From the NCBI GenBank assembly GCA_022818135.1, contig JAFMSR010000002.1:58953740-59017739 (forward strand): DNA of 64,000 nucleotides, in the 5' to 3' direction. Numbering within the stretch: position 1 is the first letter of the stretch; every line of letters starts with the position of its first letter. The DNA is from Saxidomus purpurata (Eukaryota; Mollusca; Bivalvia; Venerida; Veneridae). Shown here piece by piece: positions 13,782 to 26,156 of the stretch. Made by a program: the position numbers and the translations under genes. Below the pieces are notes generated by a model, which had not been told where the DNA came from, did not search any database, and worked only from the letters and a program-made list of their open reading frames with translations.

Positions 13782-15108
13782 ACGTGACTCGTTTTCAAGA
13801 TGGCGCTAACTATGCTAAATACGGTATAAACTGATGTAACGGTCAATTTCGTTGATAAGGCAAGCGAATCATCTTTATACAAAATCTTCAAGACCAAAAT
13901 TGTTAAAAAAATGCTCGTCGTTTACAAATTGTTTAAGTGGGATTACCATTTACATGACTAGATAGTATAGCGTTAATATTAACACTATAGAAAACCTGTA
14001 CATGTACTGGCATCCTCTGTTTGTCGACTTCTGAATAACAGGTCTTTAACATTTTCTCTGAACAAGCATCATGCTTACTATTCTTAGAAACGGAATAATC
14101 CAGACAAAGAGCAGTAATAAAGGTGGCAAATTTAATAAAGATTCTATGAAGAGTATGATCCTTGTCTCTCTACACTTGTCCTCGCTGAGATTTTTTGATA
14201 GGCTATAAGAATAAATTTAATTCGATATGCTCTGCACGAAACAATGCAAAAGAGTTATAATAATAAGACTAGCTATAAATTACGGTCTTGCACTTCCCTT
14301 CAATGTCGCTTTATCTTTAAATAAATCTTGTATTTATTCGGTGTATAATGTTTAATTTTGTTCAAGACAAAACTTTTAAGAAAGGTGAATTGGTAACACT
14401 GAGGCACCCATCATTGCATTGTTGTATTCAGTGTAGATATACAACTTTGTGTCATGCTCTTCACAAGGAAATATAACAAACAGGATAATTTGAAAACTGA
14501 AGCAAGGTAGATTATAGAATGCACTCTGCCATTATCTTTAATGTTTCTTTTTACTATATGGAAATTTAACATTTACCAGTTTTCTAGTGTTGTCTTCGGA
14601 AAAAAAGTGAGACAAGCTGCGGTAATATAATTAGGTTACTACAGTCAGGAGATCAAAGACCAACAGCCAGAGAATATTATACTATTTATCAAGATATCAA
14701 ACACACAGCTTAATAATTTTCAAGATCCCGGTATCTTTGATAACTAAAGTCTTACACTGATTCCAAATTTGAAAACCATTCGTAAATTTCACTTTTATAT
14801 AAGGTTATAGCATATTTTAGTACATATGAAATTTGAAATGTTCCCATCTGTTCTAAAACTAAGCCAATATCAGGCCAAATTTCAAATAGCTTCCAATTAT
14901 AAAGAGCGTTTAACTCAGAATATGCGCAGTTTTGAAAATCGGGATATTATCTTAAAGTTTTTAAAGTTACAGTTATTTCAAGAGAAATTGTGATACCATA
15001 ACTACTGCAGAGTATAGTGGCTGTATGTCGAACATTTATTAAACATATCTACGATCAACAGACTTCTAGACTAGACAGTAAGAAACATATGTGTATAGCA
15101 ATACTCAC

Positions 15109-15226
15109 ACGTGAACGTCTGGTGGTGACAGGGCTCTGTACACCCCAACAGCAATAATATATCCCTGAACCACATATCATACATACACCGCAAGCCAAAC
15201 ACGCCGGACCAATAAACTCATATAAC
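15109..15226 (-). CDS. Exon 2: second membrane helix, cysteine-rich
   Basis: This 118-base internal exon supplies the last base of codon 68 and 39 codons (residues 69-107). The acceptor is excellent (TTTTTTTCTATTTCAG|G) and the donor is a consensus GTGAGT after ...CGTTCACGT, leaving phase 0. Residues 72-95 form a hydrophobic segment starting FIGPACL. It contains six cysteines at 77, 80, 83, 86, 93 and 94, with the first four spaced every third residue. The arginines at 104, 105 and 107 follow, consistent with a cytoplasmic C-terminus and a hairpin topology with both ends inside. A 'GP' near the helix start and small residues through it resemble the second helix of TMEM200-like proteins, which I offer only as a suggestion. 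A competing donor two bases upstream (GTGTGAGT) would break the frame of the next exon, so GTGAGT is preferred. Confidence 0.8.
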
Positions 15227-15363
15227 CTGAAATAGAAAAAAACAATATTCTTATAAAGCGGCATGTGTATGATTTGAAAACTTAAGTAAAAATGCTGTTA
15301 TATCGAAATGAATCTTCAAAATCAGTCAAAGTTGTGTGTCTCTCTCTCTTCTCCCTCTGCCCC

Positions 15364-15496
<133 letters not shown>

Positions 15497-15573
15497 GAGA
15501 CGGAAATTTCAATGAAGCATATCTGTAGACGCTAGAAACATTTTTCTAATTTAAAAATTAATTTGACGTTTGC

Positions 15574-15636
15574 AACAGTTTCCTGTATGTATATAGGCCC
15601 AACAGTTTCCTGTATGTATATAGGCCCAACAGTTTC
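15574..15636 (+). repeat. 27-bp tandem repeat, 2.3 copies
   Basis: The unit AACAGTTTCCTGTATGTATA plus TAGGCCC occurs at 15574 and 15601, identically, and a partial third copy begins at 15628. The perfect identity suggests a recent event. Confidence 0.9.
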
Positions 15637-15659
15637 CCTATCATGCAATTTCTTCTAAC

Positions 15660-15865
15660 TTGGCATTTTGACTGAGAATCAAGTTTGTAACAGGAATCTG
15701 AAATAAAAATCAAAGGTCACCGGCCTTGATTCTGAAAAGTCTGAATATCTGCTCTTGAACTCAGCATTTTGTTATATTTTCTGATTTTCAAGGGCAAATT
15801 ATTCAAGGTAGAAGTCGATGACCTACGATTTATATTTCAGCTTGATTCTCAGTCAAAATACCAAA
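15660..15865. mobile_element. Foldback MITE-like inverted repeat
   Basis: The left arm starts TTGGCATTTTGACTGAGAAT at 15660 and the right arm, read in reverse, starts TTGGTATTTTGACTGAGAAT at 15864. Pairing resumes inside, after a 14-base bulge, for about 27 more bases (CTGAAATA...AGGTCA). The loop is about 90 bases. No coding capacity is visible. Confidence 0.7.
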
Positions 15866-16729
15866 AGCTATGAAGCAAGTGGTATAGAAACGGGTATTTT
15901 ACTTATTATAATACGTTCTCCTATGACGGACTATTCTAGAATCTTAACACGAAAGGAAACCGTTTATCTAGCATATTTAGGGCTGTGTCGTTAACGAGTT
16001 CGAGGAAACAACGATGGCTCAAAGAAGTTAAAGCTGCAAACTTAAAAGATGTAAACTTTTATTTCATCAATGGTCTCCTTTAAATGCAATCGCCTGATAC
16101 AAGTATGTTAAGCTAAATTTGTCTGCAAAGTGCCACCTTTACTTACAAAAATGAAAAGGAACAAATGTGAGAAAACATGACATAAAACTAGATACACCTG
16201 AACGGATCAAAGCACACGATTTACATTAAGTTAACATTCTTTTAAACTACCCAAAAGAGCAACATTTTCCCAGGAATCAATATGATATTACCTTGAAAAT
16301 CAGATTTCACTGATTACTTTTCCGTGTGATACGGACACATGTATATAAATTGAATGGATCAATATTGACGAAGGTTCTAATTAAGATCATAAATCTCTTT
16401 TGTATGTCCAATTAAAACCAGTCAGAAAACTGCCGATAGTGATAACCATGCTATATTATATATGACAGATAATATTGAAAAGCGAGGTGACCTCAGGCAC
16501 ACAGATAAAGTACATAAAAGTAATATTTGTTCAAATAGCCGAGAAAACTATTAGTGTATGAACGATATTGAGTTTGTCATATCTTTTCAAAACACTTTTA
16601 ACTGGCAGACTAATTAAGATGGGTTTACTACCACCCAAAGATAAAATGCAGTTTGTCAACGTTTTAGTCGAATATACCAGTGAAATCGGTTTCCAAGAAT
16701 ACTTTGTTAATGAGACTACATTTTCTGAA

Positions 16730-16983
16730 AGACGATTAAGGAAAAAGATGGTTAACAGTCTTTTCGCCTTTCGTCTTTCAACCTTAGATTCTCCTTGACC
16801 CGGTCTAACATACGCAGTCTGTACAATATAACTGGCTAATTGTGAAAGTATACAAAGACGGTTGAGGAAAAAGATGGTGAACAGTCTTTTCGCTTTCCGT
16901 ATTTAATTTTGAGCTCCACCATGGCCCGATCTGACATACGAAGATTGTTGTGCATAACTGGCTAATTGTAAAAGTCTGTAAAG
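16730..16983 (+). repeat. 126-bp tandem duplication, diverged
   Basis: AGACGATTAAGGAAAAAGAT at 16730 recurs as AGACGGTTGAGGAAAAAGAT at 16856. The similarity (roughly three quarters by eye) runs to about 16983. A short ORF (16568-16798) overlaps the first unit only, so it is not a repeat-protein gene. Confidence 0.7.
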
Positions 16984-17262
16984 AATCCGTTCAAAAAGAT
17001 CACGTGAAAATATTATATTCTAGTTTAGCGCAATATACTTCGCACGGTAAGGTAATCCAAAGAAAATGACTTCTTCAAAATTGTCAGAAAAGTTACTTTG
17101 ATATTAGAATAATTGTTTAGTTTGTTAGCATTATCACGTACATTATGGTGTGTCGTCTGGGAAGGTGTGATGTCAATGTTTTTATAAGCCATTTGACACA
17201 GCATACCAAGAATAATAAAGACAAATGGTTGAATCAATATTTTGCTTTGTGTCCATTTTCAG

Positions 17263-17632
17263 ATCTTGTTAAATCACGGGTCCGAGACACATTCCATCGT
17301 TGACATTATTGAACTTCATGGTGATGCACAAGAGGTAACCACAGACGCACTGATCAAAACAAACATAATCAGACATGTACACGGTAAAAAAACAAACGGA
17401 ACCATGCGGTCGGTTCTGTGCATAATTTCAAGTCAGTCTTAATCAAATTACGTGGTGTGGTTTCAGAGCGGACGAAGACAAAGATATTTCAACTTATTTC
17501 TGCTGTTTTAGCTAGACATTGTCTTTGTAAGCAATGCAATAAAGTTGTTAAAATTAAACTTGCAGGTAGCAGAGGGAATATTCTTGTAAGTCCAACAGAA
17601 TATGAGAAGTTACATATTTTTGCATTTTAGGT
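17263..17632 (+). other. Weak exon-like segment, unknown
   Basis: A good acceptor (TGTCCATTTTCAG) precedes an open segment reading ILLNHGSETHSIVDIIELHG and possible donors follow (CAAGAG|GTAACC, ACACG|GTAAAA). An adjacent frame to 17630 contains a CLCKQC motif. I cannot match either to a family. It may be an unannotated exon, an old transposon fragment or chance. Confidence 0.15.
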
Positions 17633-20600
17633 ATGACGTCACCTATTCGTCCTTATGAGAGTTGTATGGTATGTTATCTTTAGGAACGAAAGGCCAAACC
17701 GTTGCAATTAGTTTGGTAGAGGATCAATTTACGATCACTTTTGTGAATGTACCAGGTTTACTTACTTGGTTTCAGATTTGACGATTATGGACATGTGGTC
17801 GGACGACATATCGTTCCAGTCACAATCTGAGGTTTAGGAGAGAGTGATAGAATGCTTTGTGGCAATTTGATACTTGCAGTACTGTTTGTAAACACATGGC
17901 TATGAACATTATAAAACAGCCCCCTTACTCAAACGAGTTTAATACACGTGTAAGTTACTGTTTCATTAATTGCCAGGCGATTGTGCATTGTTACCAGTTA
18001 TTTTCAAATCTCTCTACAAAGTTCTTATACAAAAAATACAATCAAACATACTAAAAACCCAGCGTTCCGAGAGCATTCTCTAAACTAGAGCCATTTGCCA
18101 TTCCCACCGTCTGTACACTGTCAAAAAGATACATGTGCGCTAGATCAGAATAGACTCGATCTGTTTAGCAGACATCGTACATTTTCATACAGTTCTAACT
18201 GTAACATTATATCGAATAACTAATCGACCCAAAATTATGTCTCAGGGGAGATTCTTGCAGAGCTTTCAAGTTCTTATTGTTATTAGTGAAGAGAGAATTA
18301 TCCTCCCTATTTCTCAAGAGAATTTTGTATACATACGTTGATGATATAATGATGTCTACGAGGGAGGTGACACATTGTCGTGATTTAAGGTGGTATGGAT
18401 GTGAATATTTCTGAAACAATGGTTAACCGTAAAACAAATAAATGTTTGCAAGGGAAATAATGAATTTCAGTTTCGTATAAAGGTTTATTGACATATACTG
18501 GTCAAAGACACCAAGAGAACGTAATATACATTCAGTATGCTGAATAAGAAATGGCAAAGTTAAAGCCACCGTTAAGTTTATGTGACGGACAGACCGACGG
18601 ACTGACAGACAAAGAGATCCCTATGTATCGCCCTTTCTCCGAAAGGGTGACACAAAAACAAAATGTGAAAGTACCATCAGGAATCCTTAATATAAATAAT
18701 TGCTTTTGATACTGACAACAACAAAATAATTATTCTAAATCGTTTGCAGTATTCTACATAGTCACAAGTACTCACAACTGTCATAATTATTCTGATTTAT
18801 GTATAGAATTGATGTGAGTCATTCGGCAAATCATTTAATGTCAGCTATGCTTCTGTCCAGCAAATTGTAAATGAGTGTCACTAACGATAGGCCCTCTCAC
18901 GAGTGCATGGTTCATTCATATGTTTACAGAGCAATAATAGGTCATTGACGTTTTATACTAGCAATACACCAATTATTTATCTGATATGTGTGATATAATT
19001 TTCAAGGTCTAAAACATATAGCTACTGTGCGTCTTTTACATGAAACATCAAGAAATTTGCATCATTCCAACCCACATCTTACAAAAATAGTAGGCCTTAC
19101 ACTAGGGCCAATGTTAACATACAAAAATGTCAGCTTATAATACTTGAAAGCAAGTTATTCATCCTCGCCTGTAAACATATGCTAGTCACTCTCGTGTCGC
19201 TATGAAATCAAAGGTTAATCGAGAAAAGCGAGTAATTTACATTCCTAAATGCTTTTACTAGCAGAATGAAGATAAAAGGTATTTGCCTAGGAAACGGCTT
19301 GTTCTCCACCGTGAAATTAAACCCGAGACCACTATAATGATTCTTGGTTTAATACTAGACCACGTGTAGAAGTCTGGTATATAACAAAAAAGGAAAAGTA
19401 GGATAATCACATATTTTTTCTGATGTTTTCCCTGAAGATTTCCAACGTATTAATTCTATGGTCTCATATAATTTAGTATAATCACAATGAAGCTAGCGTC
19501 AATGGAAACGAGGTCAAAGTAAAATACAAATGACAAAGGCTTACAAATATTGCTCTACTTTAGAGAAACCAATTGGCGTAGCTTTTACATGATTAAACAC
19601 GGGGTCATCATAAACTGAGCAGCGCAAATGAAAGAACATATTACCCCAGTTGATACCTACCATATGGTTCTCTGTAAAAGTAAGATCTATTTCACACAAT
19701 GTGGATATTTCTTACTCAAATAATGAGCGTTTTGCCATTACAAAAGTATTTGCCCAAAACTTCTTTTTGCATTTTATAATAGTTGTTCACTGTTGGACAA
19801 AATACTTGATATGCTACAATGCAAAATTTTATCTTTTAAGAGCAAAGTTATGAAACACCGTAAAATAGGTATTATCGGAGTTCTGACCGTTGTCATTACA
19901 ATCTGTAGTTTGTAACATTTTTAAATACAAAAATACGTTTAGTTTCTAGGCTTCTGTTTATAAGTTTAGTTCTATCTATTCAATGCAATTTGATTTACTG
20001 TAAGATATGTGTTTCTATATTTCAGAAAAATTATGTCCGGTGCGCTGTATATATTGCCAATATTTAGGTTTTAGCTACGGTTTTGCTACCATTTGTTGGT
20101 ACCAAATTCCTTCTCGTTTTGTTCGTTATATGTCTTTATGTGTCATACTTGATTATATTACAAGGTAATATACTGGAATGGTAATAAGAGTTCTGTTATC
20201 TCTTTGTTTGTATTATCATTTGCTTAATAATGATGATGACATGGCTATATTTTACAAACATCATGTTTTTATGTAGTTATTTCTGTTTTATATGCTACCA
20301 TGAAGTTGTACATTATATGCAGAAATAAACATATAATGTTTATGCATTGAATCTATTCATTGGTTAACATTCACCAAAAGAAAAAGCTTGCCTATGCAAA
20401 ACATATATACTATTTCATCGTTGCAATAAGCAATATCACAAATATTGAAATTAAAGAAGCATGCAAATACTTTTACAAAATTGTCCAAGTTGTGCTTATA
20501 TTGTAGTACAAACCGTATCGATTCTACACCACGCAAGTCGACTTTTCTTAATATTTCTAAAGTTTCCTCATTCAAATTCGTTTGCATTTCCAGAAAGCTA

Positions 20601-21665
20601 AAAACCACGGACCGACTGGTCGTTTTGAGACAAATAGTACGTGCAAAGTTCAGGGTAAAATTCCATTCTTACAACTCTATAGTACTGGTAGCGTAGAACG
20701 TAAGTATTTATCTTTCATAATTTTTCTGTATGAAGTAAAGCGAATTAATGGGTATGATTAATGACGTGTATAGCTATCTAAGAATTACTAAAAGCTATCA
20801 AAGATGTTTTTCTATAAAAGCTATCTCTGTCTAAACATTGCAATCAAAACTGGTCAAATGTTACCAAGCCTATCATTATGGCATTTAAAGATCAAAGAAA
20901 TAAAGTAAATTGTTATAAATTGGTAAATTAGCCACACAATATCATTTACTGTGATGGATTCAATTACTTTTCTTGACGAAAACAATTATAGGCACTCTAA
21001 TATATGTCAGTCTCCATAGGATGTCAATTAGAGAAAATATTATCTGCGAGCCGTAGCTGATTCGAAGAAAATATATTACTTACCGACCAGGCCTGTTAAG
21101 ATATCAACGGGGTCACTTTCATTCATAAAAAGTTCTTTTTCAACTCATAAAAACAAACAAAAAATGACTAAATATATTTGTTTCAATTGAAAGTTTAAAA
21201 TTCTCGACATTGAGACAGGAAATATCAAAATCAGAGTAGAAGAATTATACATTTCCCACATTGTTTAGCCGTCAGCTACGAGCTGAAGCTTATCACAGAC
21301 CCACAATTAGAATGATAATTGACTTATAATTATCTGATTTGTTATGGCCGGTTTTTAATATAGAACTCATATCACAACACAAACTATCTAAAATATTCTA
21401 GGGACACGTAAAACGTTCTAACACGTTTGTAAATTGATATAGAAGCTGTATCGCGGTATGGAAAGGGTATAAGTGTGGAAATATATCTGCAGTTTATATT
21501 CCTCAAGAGGCTGTCTACCACTATAATTGATGATATATCGATGTCTCACTCGGTCATGATTGTGCAAACCTAGGTCGAGGACCATGGTAAAAACAGCAAA
21601 ATAAAGGCAGGTTATTTGCTTTGTCTGCTTTATTTTCTTCCTTAGATATTTCAAATGTGAAAATG

Positions 21666-21704
21666 TATCGACCTTTTAAACAGTATTATTGTTTAAAAGG
21701 TCGA
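21666..21704. repeat. Perfect 16-bp hairpin with 7-base loop
   Basis: ATCGACCTTTTAAACA is followed by GTATTAT and then its exact reverse complement. A perfect stem this long stands out against the background. Confidence 0.85.
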
Positions 21705-22488
21705 TGCAATATCTAAAGTATTCTCCTCTCTAATCTCTAACAGGAGAATAATTTAGGAAACAAAACACATTCCATTTTACACTGGCTGATAAAAGAGGAA
21801 CAAGAGAGTCCTTTATCGGCCACCTATGTCAAAACACACGATAAGACCCCCAATATCCCTCTAGGTAGAAAGATGTTAATGTGATAAAACTACTCTGCTA
21901 GTTTGTCTGCATTCCCTTGATAAAATGTGATTTCTAAGGTGATATCATTTAATCTTACCGGGTAACCAAGGTTCTGATCAAACGACATTGTGATCTAGAT
22001 TTGAACTGATCTTAACTTTATAAAGACCAATCCAGTAGTGTTCTTTCGATTTGAAATAGTAACCTGGTGATACGAAAGTGACTATTTTTCAAACTTGAGC
22101 TAGAGAAGATAATGACAATTCTGATAATGTAGGTAGACGTGTGGCCTCTAGAGTTTTATAGAGTTTTCTATGATTTAACCTAGTTTCCTAGTTTCTAAAC
22201 CTAAATATACCAGTATCAAACTAGAACATGCTTTTTTCACAAAGTATAGGACAAAAAATGGAAAAACTGCGGCCACTTAAGTTCTTCAAAGCAAATACTT
22301 GATGACAGACTGACGGACAGACGGAGTGAAAATATTGGTCCCAATATCTAAAAAAAGGGCAGTTCGTACTCGGGTTACAGAAACACCTCCGCTCTATGAC
22401 TGACTTCATTAGTTCTGACATGTACATGAGAAATTCTCGGTGAAACAATAAACCATAAATTTACCAAATATATTGTATAAGTACTATT

Positions 22489-22978
22489 TTGGCGGGTTTT
22501 TTATTTTGGCTATATTGGCGGTCACCATTGCTTGCGCCAAATATAAATCACCGCAGTTATAAACCATCGCCAATAATTAAGTAATGTTGAACTGTAAAAC
22601 TTCGAAAGCCTTTTAAATTAGTCTGTAATGGTACACACATTGGTATGAATTACCCGTGTTTAACAGTTTTACTGCAAACGTGTTAAAACATGTGCCGTGG
22701 GTTTGCAATTAAAATCATACACATTAGTTTTAACTATTGACTCCCTTTCCTATACCTTCATCGCATTGTTATCACTTAGTTACTTAGTCGGGCAATGTGG
22801 ACATCTATACGATAATAACCGTAGTTTACAGTTTTAAGTTTGAGTTATGTAATAGTAGCTTCCCTTGATTGAATGTTTTACATTTTATGTTAAGGTTTTA
22901 TTTTGGCGGCTGACATGATTTGCGCCAATTTAAGACACTGTCAACATAAAACACTTAAAAAGCGCCAATATTTGGCAC
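22489..22978. repeat. Two copies of a 'TTTTGGCGG...TTGCGCCAA' repeat
   Basis: ATTTTGGCGGGTTT...TTGCGCCAAATATAAATCACCGC at 22489-22554 recurs as ATTTTGGCGGCTGACATGAT...TTGCGCCAAT at about 22899-22929, with a related GCGCCAATATTTGGCACCGC at 22962. This looks like a dispersed bivalve repeat; the ends are not defined. Confidence 0.45.
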
Positions 22979-23360
22979 CGCAGAAATACAGCGCTATACA
23001 GTATTTTATTCGTTCCCCTTAATCTATGCACACTATGTTGATTTACTACCGACAACAGCTTGCCAGAAATGGCAAGACTGCTATAAATTCTTGTATCTAT
23101 TATTACAATAAAGGCTGCAATAAACGTTATAAACTGATTCATTACACAATTATCCGTAATGGTACTTAAAAATATACTTTCTGAAAAAGAGTATGAATAC
23201 CCCCCACGAATATCAAAGAATTGTTTGGGCTATCAAAACAGTGTGTGATAAACGAATAGCTTAAAGGGCACTTGCCTCTGGTAGTGAAAACAGTGTATAA
23301 GGTAGTTTCTTGATGAGTTGAATGTGAAAGCCCGTTAAAATAACCGTGTAAAAATATAAA

Positions 23361-23626
23361 GGTGTGTTTTCACGATATGTATGTCAGGGTATTCTTGTAT
23401 GGATAGCAAAGGAAAGGTGTGTTTTCACGATATGTATGTCAGGGTTTTCCTTGTATGGATAGCAAAGGAGGTGTGTTTTCACATATGTATGTCAGGGTTG
23501 TATGAAGCAAAGGAAAGGTGTGTTTTCACGATATGTATGTCAGGGTATTCTTGTATGGATAGCAAAGGAAAGGTGTGTTTTCACGATATGTATGTCAGGG
23601 TATTCTTGTATGGATAGCAAAGGAAA
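23361..23626 (+). repeat. Minisatellite, 55-bp unit, five copies
   Basis: Copies start at 23361, 23416, 23470, 23517 and 23572 with GGTGTGTTTTCACGATATGT. Copies 1 and 5 are identical as far as I can see, and the third is shortened to 47 bp. The unit length is not a multiple of three, so the long frames across it (23381-23702) are shadows. Confidence 0.95.
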
Positions 23627-24327
23627 GAACGAGAAACCTGTGACATGTATACTGTTTAATATACAGAAATGCTGTAGGACCAGCTGTTACGGAGGAGTTT
23701 AATGACAAGGATAGAATATAAATTATCAGTAATAACGCGCTTTTACAATTCAATTACCAGCTATTTTGAAATTCACGTTTTATCATTAATAATTCTAAAC
23801 CTCGAACGCAAATATGGTCGGTAACTGTCAACATTGCAGTGTTTAATTAATATTAATATTTCTTATTGCTAATGACAAAAATGATAGTCTGATTGAACGC
23901 ATTTATTGCCTGTAGATATCCCTTGTAAAACAAAACGTTATGTTATAACATATTGATGTCTTAGAAACAGTTTTATTGTTACGGCAAACTTTCTCGGTTT
24001 TTAGAAGAAACATTGCCCAAATGTCATCGGATGAAGATTAAAATTGTAATATAAAGATAGTAAACCTTCACTGCTGCCGATAATTCATTCCTTAGAGATT
24101 ATTCTCTTGCGTGTGACAAAATAGGATACATAAAACAGGAATAATCAACCGTGATACTTTGTTTACGATAAAATAATGCATACATTGCCTTAAAAATAAG
24201 GATGGACCGGTAACTTAGGAGGCCGAACATTGGAGATAGGAATCACCTGAAAATATTGCAACCGATTAGTCGTAATAATCGGTATTTCGAACCGTTTAAG
24301 TACATGGTAATTGATAGGTTTGGAAAA

Positions 24328-24530
24328 CAAGAGGACCATGATGGCCCTATATTGCTCACATGAGTACTAGTTCACTTACCTAAAGAAGTCACTTGTTGCT
24401 AAAGGGAGTCAGTAGTTGCTAAGGAAGTCCTTGAATCTCCGAACTGTCCACATTATTGACTAAACAAGTTTCCACTGGCCGATAAAGGTCACAACTTGAC
24501 TGCTCTAGATCTTGTTTGTCCAGACGAAAT
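24328..24530 (+). repeat. Bivalve dispersed repeat head ('acaagaggaccatgatgg')
   Basis: ACAAGAGGACCATGATGGCC...TTGCTCACATGAG is the opening I know from a common bivalve repeat. The sequence after it contains CAGTAGTTGCTAAGGAAGTC-type subrepeats. The 3' boundary is uncertain. Confidence 0.45.
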
Positions 24531-25674
24531 ATTTAAAGTTTTCCAATACCCAATTATGAACTATGTTCGTAAACAACTTTGCTTGACTTGGGATCTAAAA
24601 AATTTGAAATGGAATCTACTACTTCAAGATATTTAAAAGACGATACATGCGCTTGTAATAGACACTTTATTGATGTCTCATCTGTCTGTAATAAATGCTG
24701 TCATAGTTCTATTAATTATCGACCTATTGTCATCACAGGGACTCAGAAAAACAAAAGTTCATTTGATAAATCTGCAAATTTAAAGCACCTCCCTACCCAA
24801 AAAAGGACCTGCTTTATACTTCCCCTATGTCATCACATGATATTCAGATCATCGACTTATAAAAAACATCCGACAGTCTTCATACCTTGCAAATTGAAGC
24901 GTTAAGCGGTTCAACATTGGTTGACTTAAAAGTATGGAAGTAAGTATCTTATGTCCAACGCTAAAGGTTCCAAAAAGACTCTTTGACTTGCTTACTTGGG
25001 ATCTATTTATGTACCTACATCTCACTTGAAGTTAAAAGATACAACCTAGATGAAAAGTGATTAGGCTCTCGTAGGACCGTTACTGCCATAGCTTGATATC
25101 CTTTTGTCACATGCTCTGGAACAGAACGTTCCAGTTTCAATGTATTATATTCAATAATCGCGAAGTTGAAAGATAACGGTTCAACATTGAGTTTCAAGAA
25201 CACGATATTCGCTGTCATTGATAAATATGAATGATGGATATATTTGCAAGACTTTAAACCGTAACGTTTAAAGATACCATATTGAATTCAATAATGCCTG
25301 TTCCATACAAGAAGCGTGAACGTTTCGTCTCTCTTGGCAAAATGTCAATATAAGTGCAAAAGGCCAGTTTGCGAAAAATGTTTGTTCAAGTGTGTGTGAA
25401 TAACAGAAGTGTTTGACTTAATATATGTAAGTCTTAAGAAATTGATTAACTGGGAAAATAATCTCAGTCCCAATGAGAACGTAAGGATTCTATCCCATTT
25501 CCAATAGATACCGATAAAATGTCTAGGAAAGGTCAATGTCAAACCTTTTCCAGTTTACCATCAGCTGCTCAACAAACACATTGAGAGATATAAATTTGAC
25601 ACTTGAGAATATTTATCACGGAAATACATTTTCGAGCAACCTTACGCATGGTATCTTGAAGTGTTTTGAAATAA

Positions 25675-25942
25675 TGGTGTTTCTGGTTGAGCGAAATATG
25701 CATTCAGGGAAAATGGAGATTAATCAAACTGCAATCAGAGCGGGCAACATCGTCTGCTTGCAATGCAACGAATTCTAGACAGCTACAGAAAAGAGAAGGC
25801 AGACGATAATTATGTAGGCCACTATTCAATTTCTTCATTTCCCGTTTGAATCCCCAAGGATGTATCGAATACATTTCAAGCACGGATAACTCTCATATTG
25901 GGCAGATTTCCGTCTAAATCGCTGATTAGGAGTATATAATGT
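25675..25942 (+). repeat. Dispersed repeat copy 1 (pair with 29765-29998)
   Basis: It shares GCATTCAGGGAAAATGGA, ATCAAACTGCAATC, TAGGCCAC.ATT and AT.GAATACA.TT blocks, in the same order, with the segment near 29.8 kb. The copies have the same orientation, are 4.1 kb apart and are strongly diverged. The family is unknown. Confidence 0.55.
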
Positions 25943-26117
25943 TAATACATGGACAATGCACGACCTTATATCGTATATTTGATACATTCATTACAGCATC
26001 CTCTCTAGTTATCATCAACTCTAGAGTATATCGATGGCCTCACCGTTACACATATACACTCTGCATTCGAAGGAAGACAACGTCGGCAACGTTTTGGATT
26101 GTGTTGTTATATTTCCA

Positions 26118-26156
26118 GGGTTATTTAGTTTGACGTCAGTTATAGGGTATGTCCAT
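26118..26156 (-). mobile_element. M1 MITE terminal fragment
   Basis: TTATTTAGTTTGACGTCAGT followed by TATAGGGTATGTCCA and TTAA is the terminus of the M1 family. The rest of the element is missing. Confidence 0.6.

Larger units (their letters stand above)
1573..15108 (-). other. Intron 2 (about 13.5 kb)
   Basis: The intron is bounded by GTGAGT at 15108 and TTGTAG at 1573. It holds a TTAA-flanked MITE at 2017-2386, a LINE 3' end at 2551-2660, a pearl-like element at about 3335-3960 and a 27-bp minisatellite at about 9355-9765. There is also a short (CTTAC)n run at 13760-13781. I recognise nothing in 3960-9350 or 9770-13750 beyond AT-rich sequence and short chance ORFs, apart from a weak exon-like segment on the plus strand near 10252. 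Confidence 0.65.

Noticed and set aside
23381..23702. Repeat-protein-like ORFs
   Set aside because: They arise from the 55-bp minisatellite, whose unit is not a multiple of three.
24579..24905. 108-codon Cys-containing ORF
   Set aside because: It starts at a non-ATG codon right after a dispersed repeat; the cysteine spacing matches no zinc finger.
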